Of a stretch of 35,265 bases of DNA, positions 1 through 8,119 are shown one piece after another (the first letter of the stretch is position 1; each line of letters starts with the position of its first letter). The stretch covers positions 1 to 35,265 of the forward strand of contig JALLOG010000019.1 of the NCBI GenBank assembly GCA_027717645.1, in the 5' to 3' direction. The notes beneath the pieces are model-generated. The model searched no databases, had not been told where the DNA came from, and saw only the letters and a list, made by a program, of their open reading frames with translations. Origin of the DNA: Desulfobacterota bacterium AH_259_B03_O07. Its GTDB lineage: Bacteria; Desulfobacterota_D; UBA1144; Nemesobacterales; CSP1-2. The position numbers were made by a program, and so were the translations under genes.

Positions 1-69
1 TGAATGCCCATTTAAAATCGAAAAGACTGTCCCCGAAATATCTAACATCTACAATCACAACTATTAAAC

Positions 70-120
70 GAAGCGATCTCTAGCTATCTTTGAAGATTGC
101 TTCACTCCGTTCGCAACGAC
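70..120. repeat. REP-like palindromic repeat copy 1
   Basis: GAAGCGATCT (70-79) and AGATTGCTTC (94-103) form a near-perfect inverted repeat with one mismatch, and the right side continues into TTCGCAACGAC. On the reverse strand this reads like the widespread CGTTGCGA...GAAGCAATCT intergenic repeat type. A related, more complete copy lies at 30226-30353. The left outer arm is not recognisable, so this copy appears partial. It lies in the non-coding space downstream of the methyltransferase gene. Confidence 0.55.
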
Positions 121-159
121 ACGACAGAGGAAACCCTGCAGCAAGCTAAAGGGAATTTG

Positions 160-1332
160 CTAGTTTAAATCAATTATATCTGTATCGGTTTGCAGGCTAA
201 TTTTAAAGGGTGATTTAGGAATGAGTGAATTAATTATTTCCCCCACGTTTCTCCCCTGAATTAATATCTTGAATCTATCCCCCATTTGTTCAGGTAGGAA
301 AAGATTTTTAATTGAGAATATAGTTTTGAGTCTTGTTGCCTCTGATTGTTTATTATTTTCTGTGGTTCTTTCGATAATATCTAAAATACCCCAATCGATT
401 AGAAATTGTCCTTGAGTTGTATATTTTAAAGTTTTTAAACCAACGGATTCTCCAATTCTTATGAGATTGCTAAAGTCAACATGGGCTGTAATGTCTTGTT
501 TCCCTATGTTTATATACGGGTTATCATTTATACTGTGTTTATATAGACATTTACAAGTTCCCTTCAATCTTGTGGGATTAAATAATTCCTGGGCGAGAAA
601 TCCGTAGTCAATTGTCATAACAAAGCCCTTATCAAGCACACTTGCTATATCTCGAAGCCATTTTTCCGCATGAAGGTTAATCTCAACCTCTTGACAATCC
701 TTAAAATCAATATTGTAATCGAGGAAATAGTCTCTTAATTCTTTAATGCTTGGATCATCTATGACTTCTATAAACTCATCGTTTTTAAGATCAACGAATA
801 TTTCTTTTAGCATTCCGTCTTCAAACCTTGCTCTATGGAAGGGGAATGAATCAAGAAGTTCATTTGATATAAAGATTCCGCAAATATTTGTTGATTTCAG
901 TTCAGAGATTCGATTGATCCATTTAATCTTATCAAGGTGCTCTTTCAATAAATTTTTCTCCTGGAGAATTTGGTGCGGGCTTTTTTCTATAATCGTGTAA
1001 TTAAGGCAATTGTAGAGATTAGGGTAATTCCTTTTTGTTGAATCAAGAATATCCAGCGCAAGATATCCTTTACCTGCGCCCATCTCTACGATTGTAAAGT
1101 TTGATACACCGATAACTTCATATGATTTATGTATTAAACTACTGATGACTTCTCCGAATGCCGGATGAACGCATGGGCTAGTATAATAGTCGCCTTCTTT
1201 ACCGATTATTCTTTTCCCAGCGGTATAGTAGCCATATTTTTTATGGTAAAGAGCGAGGCCCATAAATTTATCGAACGTAATCGGACCAGTTTCTTTAATT
1301 ATGGATTTTATGATTTTTGTTAGTTCATGCAT
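160..1332 (-). CDS. MidA/NDUFAF7-family SAM-dependent methyltransferase
   Basis: This 390-aa protein has the layout of the COG1565/DUF185 (MidA, NDUFAF7) family. It has an N-terminal helical cap, a GDYYTSP motif (residues about 47-53), and a Rossmann SAM-binding loop EMGAGKG (83-89). A later MTIDYGF segment matches the conserved core. The mitochondrial relative NDUFAF7 methylates an arginine of a complex I subunit; the bacterial substrate is generally unknown. A nuoI start at the far right edge of the window shows that complex I genes exist here, but 34 kb away, so a link is only suggestive. Length is normal for the family. It starts at ATG on the minus strand and stands alone, divergent from the acyltransferase gene. 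The family call is firm and the substrate is not. Confidence 0.88.
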   Translation of the reverse strand: MHELTKIIKSIIKETGPITFDKFMGLALYHKKYGYYTAGKRIIGKEGDYYTSPCVHPAFGEVISSLIHKSYEVIGVSNFTIVEMGAGKGYLALDILDSTKRNYPNLYNCLNYTIIEKSPHQILQEKNLLKEHLDKIKWINRISELKSTNICGIFISNELLDSFPFHRARFEDGMLKEIFVDLKNDEFIEVIDDPSIKELRDYFLDYNIDFKDCQEVEINLHAEKWLRDIASVLDKGFVMTIDYGFLAQELFNPTRLKGTCKCLYKHSINDNPYINIGKQDITAHVDFSNLIRIGESVGLKTLKYTTQGQFLIDWGILDIIERTTENNKQSEATRLKTIFSIKNLFLPEQMGDRFKILIQGRNVGEIINSLIPKSPFKISLQTDTDIIDLN

Positions 1333-1519
1333 CTAGTTGTCAGAAATTTAAGATAATATTATAAACGTTTTAGGAATAATGAAATCGGGTATGGATTTTA
1401 GGCGACAATTGATATTAAATTAATTATACATGAGTATATTAAGTTGAAAATCCATGAAAATTAATCAATAATTTATATTTAAATTCTTATTTCTCTATTA
1501 GAGAGATTGGGGAAATTTG

Positions 1520-2389
1520 ATGCTAGCTCAAAAAGTCGCATCTATAAAAGATTCTGTATTTAATTTCAATATGTTTTTAAAGGCGTACCGGTGGAAATTA
1601 CGCCAGTTTAAACCCAAGGTATTAGTATTTTATGAAAATCGAAAGTTTATTATAAAATCCGCCGAAAATGCCTATGAGCTTGAACAAGCTTTAAATCTTA
1701 GATATGAGGTTTTCTACAAAGAGGTCCTAAATAAAAGGGCCATATTACAAATTGATATAGATAGCTTCGATCTAATTTGCGACCATCTGATTATCATCGA
1801 TAAAAAATCAGAAAAGGTAATTGGAACTTATAGGTTTATTTCTTCTACTTACTCTGAAGTGTTCTATTCTGAAACTGAATTTTCAATTGATAATCTTAAA
1901 AGGGCTACCGGGAATAAACTTGAACTTGGCAGGGCTTGTGTACACAAGGATTATAGAACAGGGATAGGTATAGCGCTCTTATGGAAGGGTCTCTCGGAAT
2001 ATATGAAAAAGGTTGATGCCCAATATCTTTTCGGATGTTCTAGTGTTAACACGACGAACACTTTTGAAATAGGATTACTTTATAAGTACTTAAAGGAATT
2101 ATATTTCTCACCGGAGGAGTTAAGGGTATATCCCAATGAGAAAAATAAGATTAGGCAGTTCGACTTATATTTGAATGCTATTGGAGATATAAGTTCACAA
2201 ATAGAAAGGATAGAAGAATTAATTCCCGCTCTTTTAAGAGGCTATTTAAAGGCTGGTAGCAAAGTATGTGGTGAACCTGCCTTGGACTGGAAATTTGGAT
2301 GTGCGGATTTCTTTACCATTTTAGACCTCGAACGAATGAATAAGTTACATGAAAAGAAGTATAACAATAAAGAAAAGTTTCAGCCATAA
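1520..2389 (+). CDS. GNAT-fold N-acyltransferase, OlsB/hemolysin-like (COG3176)
   Basis: The protein (289 aa from the ATG) carries the pattern of OlsB-like acyl-ACP-dependent N-acyltransferases: LRYEVFYKE near residue 61, a D.CDHLI stretch, IGTYRF, and LELGRACVHKDYR, followed by the acyl-CoA/ACP binding region. OlsB acylates ornithine to lyso-ornithine lipid; related enzymes acylate other amino acids. The ORF track starts at a TTG at 1517. The ATG at 1520 is preferred because GGGGAA lies 5-6 bases upstream. The next gene is a PlsC-like O-acyltransferase, the usual partner (OlsA role), which supports amino-acid lipid synthesis at the inner membrane. The exact head group cannot be read from the sequence. 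Confidence 0.72.
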   Translation: MLAQKVASIKDSVFNFNMFLKAYRWKLRQFKPKVLVFYENRKFIIKSAENAYELEQALNLRYEVFYKEVLNKRAILQIDIDSFDLICDHLIIIDKKSEKVIGTYRFISSTYSEVFYSETEFSIDNLKRATGNKLELGRACVHKDYRTGIGIALLWKGLSEYMKKVDAQYLFGCSSVNTTNTFEIGLLYKYLKELYFSPEELRVYPNEKNKIRQFDLYLNAIGDISSQIERIEELIPALLRGYLKAGSKVCGEPALDWKFGCADFFTILDLERMNKLHEKKYNNKEKFQP

Positions 2390-2563
2390 TAGCTAATGAT
2401 AATATCCCGTAATAATTTATCTTATAGTGTTTTTCTAATTAGTTTCCTTTAACACACTAATCAACGTTTTCTCAATCGAATGTTGTTTAAGAATGGTAGA
2501 AGTTTTATGGATTCGCACATGGTTTGATTAAAAGTGACTCTTTTTAATAGACAAAAGAAATAA

Positions 2564-3337
2564 ATGATGAAAAAGTATTTAAGAATTACTGCGCTTTTTT
2601 TTATCGTAGTATCTTTTGTTATTATTTGTTACATTGCAGATAAAGCAATTGGAAATGAAAGGAGGAAATTAAAATTTTTTTCTAAGAACGCCTCCTTTTA
2701 CACTAAGCTCTTGCTTAAGGCTTTCGGAGTCAAGCCTTTATATAGAAATATTGAAAATCTATCGAAAAAAGAAACTAACTATCTAATTGTTTCTAACCAT
2801 CTATCATATTTAGATATTTTCATAATCTTTTCATTTGTACCATCAGTGTTTGTAGCTAATTCCGAATTAAATGAGCAGTTTCTGTTAGGGACAATTACTA
2901 GATATGCTGGTGGGGTTTTTGTAGAGAGGAGAAGTAGGGCTGAACTTTCTAAGGAAATTGAATTGATAACGAATATGCTAAAAGAAGGTCTTAATGTCGT
3001 TTTATTTCCTGAAGCAACCACATCCAATGGTGATGCCCTAATGCCCTTCAAAAACCCTTTCTTGACATGTGCAATTAAAGCGAATGTTGACATAGTGCCT
3101 GTTTGCATTAAATATAGAAAGATTGACGGTGAAGATGTTAATTCGATGAACCGTGATCTAATATATTTTTATGGGGATGCAAAATTCTTCGATCACGCTT
3201 TTAGGCTTGTATCCCATGAACGTGTTGATGCGGAAATGTATGAACTGGAGAAAATAGGGGTAAAACCTGAACACACAAGGAAGCAATTAACAGAAATTGC
3301 TTACAACATTATTAGTTCAGCATACACTTCTAGTTAG
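2564..3337 (+). CDS. PlsC-like lysophospholipid/lyso-ornithine-lipid acyltransferase
   Basis: This 257-aa membrane-anchored acyltransferase has an N-terminal hydrophobic helix (about 8-26), the catalytic HX4D motif NHLSYLD (H79, D84), and block III FPEATTS (148-154). The usual block III is FPEGTxS, so Gly is replaced by Ala. Family members transfer an acyl chain from ACP or CoA to the free hydroxyl of lysophosphatidate (PlsC) or lyso-ornithine lipid (OlsA). Its position 174 bp behind an OlsB-like gene favours the second role, though housekeeping PlsC is not excluded. Two in-frame ATGs (2564, 2567) are possible and neither has a strong Shine-Dalgarno. Confidence 0.82.
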   Translation: MMKKYLRITALFFIVVSFVIICYIADKAIGNERRKLKFFSKNASFYTKLLLKAFGVKPLYRNIENLSKKETNYLIVSNHLSYLDIFIIFSFVPSVFVANSELNEQFLLGTITRYAGGVFVERRSRAELSKEIELITNMLKEGLNVVLFPEATTSNGDALMPFKNPFLTCAIKANVDIVPVCIKYRKIDGEDVNSMNRDLIYFYGDAKFFDHAFRLVSHERVDAEMYELEKIGVKPEHTRKQLTEIAYNIISSAYTSS

Positions 3338-3412
3338 GAATCTGTTTTTTCCAAACAAATATTCCAAGCTACCTGGTTGTTTAACGCTAAGTGGTTTTTA
3401 TCAACTATTAAA

Positions 3413-4064
3413 CTAATTATATTTTCCGCTTGTCAAAACGAGGTTAAATATCGACGTATCAACCTCGACCAAGTGTCTAATCTTTTCATGAACATCTATA
3501 TAAATCATATCAGCATATCCGGAAAGCCGTTTCAAGAATCGGTTAAAATGCTTAGTCTGGGATTCATGAAACTCTTCAATATTTAGAGTAGTTGAGGATG
3601 AAGTATTTTTAAGAACCATTTCCAGATGGTGTTCGGCACTTAAAAAGAAATCACGATCTAACGATCCCGTCATTGATATCGAAAGGTTAGTTACAGCATT
3701 TTTATAGTGCTTTAGGGATATCTCTAATGCACCGTGCTCTTTATACTGTAGAAAATTTTTCTAAGGATTCAAGATAATTAGCCGTTAAACTATTAGCCTC
3801 GCCAAATTCTTGAATAAAATGGCGTTTGAACTGTACTCCCATTCCACAAATCCCGATTATATCTGCATCAGGGTCCGTTGGAATAGATTCAATGTTTTCA
3901 TCAATAATCTCTATATCCCATTCTTCCGGACATAAAGCTGCCAGGGTCGCAATACCTAATGGTGACCTGGTGGTTTTAATGTCTCTAGGTAAAACATTAT
4001 CAATTGCCCACTGAAAACTCCAAAAGCTCTCGGGAAACTTTGGGTTGATAAGTAATAATTTCAT
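3413..4064 (-). pseudogene. Remnant of B12-binding/radical-SAM-type gene with deletion and frameshift
   Basis: The first part (MKLLLINPKFPESFW..., to about residue 82) matches the N-terminal cobalamin-binding domain of B12-binding radical SAM proteins, ending at IIGICGMGVQFKR. There the homology stops: the rest of the B12 domain and the whole CxxxCxxC radical SAM core are absent. An unrecognised, helix-rich tail follows. That tail shifts frame near 3751-3760, inside an A5T4 tract (EKF|STV stop versus EKF LQYKEHG in the next frame). The open frame then continues to a stop at 3413. The pattern fits an internal deletion plus an indel. A short intact protein ending at 3741 is possible but unlikely to be functional. 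Confidence 0.6.
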
Positions 4065-4470
4065 AGGCTTTTTCTCCTAGTTGATTAGTTCAACTGTGAT
4101 TTCGTACAATTATGATAATTTCGTTTTATGCGAAAACCTAAATCATGAAACAAATAAAGGTCTCTAGTCAACCAAAGACATCACATCGAACTACACATTT
4201 CCTTGGAAACAAACTTGTCGTTCCTTCGAGCATAGCATTAAATTTAAGTTGTTCCCAGTACTTTCTTGTTGATTTATAGACCTCACCCTATAAGTGTTGT
4301 TAATCATTGCTCTTGTTACTCCCTCCCCTATTTCCTCCTTGTTATGTAACCCAAGCTAAACTCTATTGTTCATTTATGTTGTCTTATAACCGTAAGCGCC
4401 TATAAATTCAAAGAAAGTGGGGATCGCTATAATTGCCATCTTCTAAAGGTATTATTTGGGATAATGATTC
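4065..4470. other. Non-coding stretch upstream of dapL
   Basis: About 400 bases hold no ORF of note on either strand and no clear hairpin terminator or riboswitch core that I can recognise. It separates the decayed radical-SAM remnant (-) from dapL (+) and may be further decayed coding DNA. Confidence 0.4.
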
Positions 4471-4499
4471 TTGCTCTAAAAATTGAGGTAGGTTATGAT
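4471..4499 (+). promoter_or_regulatory. Candidate sigma70 promoter for dapL
   Basis: TTGCTC (4471-4476) and TATGAT (4494-4499) are separated by exactly 17 bases. The -10 matches 5/6 of the consensus and the -35 only 3/6. The start would fall about 20 bases before the dapL ATG, just upstream of the AAAGGAGA ribosome binding site. Confidence 0.4.
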
Positions 4500-4525
4500 T
4501 AAGGCTTTCTAAAGGAGATTCATCG

Positions 4526-5692
4526 ATGAATGTGAAATGGGCTAACAGAATCGAAGCGCTCCCTCCTTACCTATTTGCAGAAATAGATGCGAAAATGGAT
4601 GAAATGAAAGCCAAGGGGGTTGACGTTATAGATTTGGGTGTTGGTGATCCCGATATACCAACGCCTTCGAACATTATCGATGCGCTGGAAATTGCCGCCA
4701 GGGATCCAGGGAATCATAGATATCCATCATATGTCGGGATGCTATCTTTTAGAGAGGCTGTTTCAAATTGGTATAACGAAAGATTCGGTGTTGATTTGGA
4801 TCCTGTGACTGAAGTACTTGCCCTTATTGGCTCGAAGGAAGGTATAGCACATACACCTCTTGCCTTTTTAGACCCTGGGGACGTTGCTTTGGTTCCAAAT
4901 CCTGGATACCCGGTTTATAGTGTAGCAACCACTTTTGCAGGTGGAATTCCCTATGACTTACCATTACTTAGGGATAATGGCTTTATCCCCGATCTAGATT
5001 CTATTCCTGAAGAAATAAGAAATAAAGCAAAAATAATGTTTTTGAACTACCCGAATAATCCCACAGCCGCTGTATCAGAAATTGGCTTTTTTAGTGAGGT
5101 TGTAGATTTTGCATCCAAGAATAACATTCTTGTTTGTCATGATGCAGCATACACAGAAATAGCTTTTAATGGGTTACAACCGCCTAGCTTTCTCCAGACG
5201 GAAGGTGCCACTGAAGTTGGCATGGAGTTTCACTCTTTGTCGAAGACTTTTAATATGACTGGATGGAGGATAGGCTTCGCCGCTGGAAATAAAAATGCCA
5301 TCGCTGGTCTGGGTAAAATAAAAACAAATATCGATTCTGGAGTGTTTCAGGGTGTTCAATATGCTGGTATCGAGGCTCTCAGGAACTATTCTCTTGGGTT
5401 GGATGATCGCAGGAAGGTTTACGAAGAGAGGAGGAACATATTCTGCAAGGGTCTGGATGATGTTGGGTTGAGATATTATCTTCCTAAGGCTACTTTTTAC
5501 GTATGGTTCGAAACTCCTGAAGATATCTCTTCACAGGATTTCACGTCGAGGCTTATATCTGAAACTGGTATTGTAGTAACTCCAGGAAACGGATTTGGAA
5601 ATTATGGCGAGGGGTATATTCGTGTTTCTACTACGATAGGTACGAAAAGGATTTTAGACGCAGTTGAGAGAATAAAAAACTTTAAAATTTGA
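4526..5692 (+). CDS. dapL: LL-diaminopimelate aminotransferase
   Basis: A fold-type I PLP aminotransferase of 388 aa with the DapL pattern: an N-terminal RIEALPPYLFAEID, DLGVGDPD (36-42), NYPNNPT (174-180), HDAAYTE (D206 and Y209 bind PLP), and SLSKTFNMTGWR with the Schiff-base lysine at about K240. DapL converts tetrahydrodipicolinate to LL-diaminopimelate in one step, feeding lysine and peptidoglycan synthesis. Its presence implies the DapL shortcut rather than the acyl-blocked DapC/D/E route. The ATG has AAAGGAGA 8 bases upstream. The membrane glycosyltransferase follows after 43 bp and may be co-transcribed. Confidence 0.9.
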   Translation: MNVKWANRIEALPPYLFAEIDAKMDEMKAKGVDVIDLGVGDPDIPTPSNIIDALEIAARDPGNHRYPSYVGMLSFREAVSNWYNERFGVDLDPVTEVLALIGSKEGIAHTPLAFLDPGDVALVPNPGYPVYSVATTFAGGIPYDLPLLRDNGFIPDLDSIPEEIRNKAKIMFLNYPNNPTAAVSEIGFFSEVVDFASKNNILVCHDAAYTEIAFNGLQPPSFLQTEGATEVGMEFHSLSKTFNMTGWRIGFAAGNKNAIAGLGKIKTNIDSGVFQGVQYAGIEALRNYSLGLDDRRKVYEERRNIFCKGLDDVGLRYYLPKATFYVWFETPEDISSQDFTSRLISETGIVVTPGNGFGNYGEGYIRVSTTIGTKRILDAVERIKNFKI

Positions 5693-5735
5693 GCATATTA
5701 TAAAAATATTTCCAGAGTTGTTTACTCTATAAATT

Positions 5736-7220
5736 GTGGAAAACCTGGTTCTACTTTCTAAAATATTTATAACCTCTATATACACGATTACACTTCTTCT
5801 ACTCTGCTCCTTTGGGATTCACAGATATTATCTGTCTCATATTTTCTTAAAGTTTAAAAACCAGATTCCGAAACCAAAGGGTAGATTCTCTAAATTGCCT
5901 GTTGTTACCATACAACTGCCAATCTATAACGAAATGCACGTTGTTGAAAGGATAATTTCTTCAGTATGCGAAATTGACTACCCAATTGAACTTTTAGAGA
6001 TACAGGTTCTAGATGACTCTACTGATAAAACCAAGGAAATTGCGAAAGCAATTGTTAATAAATATAGATCCTTAGGATTCCAAATATATTACATTCACCG
6101 GGATAACCGAGAGGGATTTAAGGCCGGAGCACTGAGGGAAGGGATCAAGAGATCCAAAGGTGAATTCATTGCGATTTTTGATTCGGATTTTATTCCACCG
6201 AGTGGATTTCTTAAAAAGACGATAGATTTTTTTACAGACCCTCAAGTTGGAATGGTTCAGGTAAGATGGGGACATTTAAATCTAAATTATTCAACACTTA
6301 CCAGGGCACAATCTATTCTACTTGACGGCCATTTCCTAATTGAGCAGGCATCAAGGTTTTATGGTGGAATGTTTTTTAACTTTAATGGAACTGCGGGAGT
6401 ATTGAGGAAGGACTGTATTGAATCATCCGGGGGCTGGCAACATGACACACTAACTGAGGACCTGGATCTTAGCTACAGGGCACAAATGAAGGGTTGGAGG
6501 TTGGTTTATTTAAAAGACTTGGTAGCTAAGGCTGAACTCCCGGTCGATATGAATGCTTTTAAATCTCAACAACATAGATGGGCGAAAGGGGGAATTCAAA
6601 CTGCCAAAAAACTTCTCCTAAGAATTCTTAATACAAAGGAAATATCTAAAAGAAACAAAATAGAAGCCGCCTTTCACCTTTTAGGAAATTTCTCATATCC
6701 ACTTTTATTACTCCTCCTATTATTGATGTTACCGATGGCATATTTGTGGCGATCATATGGCTGGGAGAATGTTATACTGTTAAATCTGATCGCAATTTCT
6801 GCCGGTACCTTGAGTTTCGTTAGGTTTTATTTTCTCGCATTGAAGGAAGCAAACAAAGATAATTGGAGGAAATACGTTAAGTATATACCTCTTTCAATGG
6901 CTATAGGTACAGGATTAGCAATTAACAATTCAATAGCGGTTTTTGAAGCTCTTATCGGTAAAAGTTCGGACTTTAGGCGAACTCCTAAATTTGCTGTTAC
7001 TACAAAAGGGGATAACTGGCGAAAGAGCAGTTACGTTAGTTCAAAAGAGCCAACATCTCTGATTGAGCTGGCGTTTGGTCTTATCTTTATAGTACAAACC
7101 TTTTACGCAGTGTTTATGGGATTTATTGGTTGGATACCATTTCTCATAATTATCCAGATCGGTTTTATTTACAATTCGATTCTTTCAATAATTCATGGTT
7201 CGAGAAAGGGTACATTGTGA
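5736..7220 (+). CDS. Membrane-bound family 2 glycosyltransferase (cellulose synthase-like)
   Basis: The 494-aa protein has an N-terminal TM helix (about 8-27), a cytoplasmic GT-A domain, and C-terminal TM helices (about 312-335, 345-365, 380-400, 440-485). All processive GT2 signatures are present: PIYNE, DD at 93-94, DSD (149-151), TED (240-242) and QQHRW (278-282). It should polymerise or transfer a sugar from a nucleotide donor at the inner membrane, as in cellulose, mannan or ceramide/glycolipid glucosyltransferases. No PilZ domain and no bcs partner genes are visible, so the product is unknown. The start is GTG with no strong Shine-Dalgarno. It may be in one transcript with dapL. Confidence 0.85.
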   Translation: MENLVLLSKIFITSIYTITLLLLCSFGIHRYYLSHIFLKFKNQIPKPKGRFSKLPVVTIQLPIYNEMHVVERIISSVCEIDYPIELLEIQVLDDSTDKTKEIAKAIVNKYRSLGFQIYYIHRDNREGFKAGALREGIKRSKGEFIAIFDSDFIPPSGFLKKTIDFFTDPQVGMVQVRWGHLNLNYSTLTRAQSILLDGHFLIEQASRFYGGMFFNFNGTAGVLRKDCIESSGGWQHDTLTEDLDLSYRAQMKGWRLVYLKDLVAKAELPVDMNAFKSQQHRWAKGGIQTAKKLLLRILNTKEISKRNKIEAAFHLLGNFSYPLLLLLLLLMLPMAYLWRSYGWENVILLNLIAISAGTLSFVRFYFLALKEANKDNWRKYVKYIPLSMAIGTGLAINNSIAVFEALIGKSSDFRRTPKFAVTTKGDNWRKSSYVSSKEPTSLIELAFGLIFIVQTFYAVFMGFIGWIPFLIIIQIGFIYNSILSIIHGSRKGTL

Positions 7221-7328
7221 ATATAGATAGTTGCTGTAGCTAGAAATGGTTTTGTGTCTCTTCCTTGTGATTCCGACCTCGAAGTGTTTTTTTGAGAGTC
7301 ATCAATAAATTCCAATAAAAAAAAGTAC

Positions 7329-7355
7329 TTGACAAAAGTATTTTGGTGTGATAAT
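7329..7355 (+). promoter_or_regulatory. Promoter of the tetR-aminotransferase pair
   Basis: A perfect TTGACA (7329-7334) is followed by an extended -10 TGTGATAAT (GATAAT at 7350-7355). The spacer is short at 15 bases; TAATTA at 7352 would give 17. The same CTTGACAAAAGT context recurs before the 560-aa outer-membrane gene. Confidence 0.5.
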
Positions 7356-7375
7356 TATATGTGTATAGAAATATG

Positions 7376-7389
7376 ACTGACTGGTCAGT
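7376..7389 (+). promoter_or_regulatory. TetR-type operator (ACTGAC-TG-GTCAGT)
   Basis: ACTGACTGGTCAGT has perfect 6-bp inverted arms around a TG centre, the form of many TetR/AcrR family operators. It lies between the predicted transcription start and the ribosome binding site of the tetR gene, so binding should block transcription. Autoregulation is inferred from position. Confidence 0.65.
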
Positions 7390-7407
7390 TCAGTATGGTG
7401 GGGAAAA

Positions 7408-8067
7408 ATGGCGACTCCAAAAAGCATGGTTAGACAGAAAGTCCAGGGGGTGAGTTATCGATCGAGGAGGGAGAGGCGTAGGGAACAGATAATTAAAATA
7501 GCCTCAGGTTTGATTTCTGAAAAAGGCTATCACGATGTAACTGTGGAGGAAATAGCTGACAAAGTTGGAGTTGCAAAGGGAACTATTTACCTTTATTTCC
7601 CTTCTAAAGAGAAGTTATACCTTGAGATTCTAGAGGATAGTTATGAAGCCATAGAATCTATCCTCGAAAAAGAAATAGCAAAGAGTGATCCAGCTCCGAT
7701 TAAGTTGAAAAAGGTATTAACTTTAATTTTTGAGTTCTATAAAAGAAACCTAGACATACTGCGAATTCTAAGCAGAGATGAGACACACCTTATTCGAGAG
7801 CATTATGAATTCACTGAACATTGGAGATTGAGGAGAATCAAGCTTTATGAAAGGATTCTCGAAAAGGGGCAAAAAGAGGGATCATTTCGTTCAACGAACA
7901 CAAAGCTTACGGCTTTAATAATGTTTGGTCTTGTTAGATCGGTGATGTTTTTCTATAGGACTGATAAGACCGCAGGAGAAATTGCGGATGAAGTATTTAC
8001 AGTTATCTACAGAGGAATTCTTGTTAGTCAGGTAGAAGAGGAAGAAGGATTGTTATATGGGAATTAG
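7408..8067 (+). CDS. TetR/AcrR-family transcriptional regulator
   Basis: This 219-aa protein has a basic N-terminus followed by the TetR DNA-binding helix-turn-helix at about residues 23-68 (IASGLISEKGYHDVTVEEIA, then KVGVAKGTIYLYFPSKEKLY), which is diagnostic. The C-terminal helical half is the ligand and dimer domain and its ligand cannot be read. The ATG at 7408 follows GGTGGGG. A perfect palindrome directly upstream is the probable operator. An aminotransferase gene starts 52 bp downstream with its own strong ribosome site, so this regulator probably controls the pair. Confidence 0.9.
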   Translation: MATPKSMVRQKVQGVSYRSRRERRREQIIKIASGLISEKGYHDVTVEEIADKVGVAKGTIYLYFPSKEKLYLEILEDSYEAIESILEKEIAKSDPAPIKLKKVLTLIFEFYKRNLDILRILSRDETHLIREHYEFTEHWRLRRIKLYERILEKGQKEGSFRSTNTKLTALIMFGLVRSVMFFYRTDKTAGEIADEVFTVIYRGILVSQVEEEEGLLYGN

Positions 8068-8119
8068 TTTTTTAGATAGCAAATAGAAGAAATCTTTTTA
8101 AAACAAGGAGGTATCGTAA

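Noticed and set aside
1439-1468. Possible Pho-box upstream of the OlsB-like gene
   Set aside because: Two TTAA cores are 22 bp apart but the middle unit and flanking bases do not match; AT-rich DNA gives such pairs by chance.
4065-4525. Lysine riboswitch before dapL
   Set aside because: No recognisable conserved core, no terminator hairpin, and a candidate promoter sits about 30 bases from the start.
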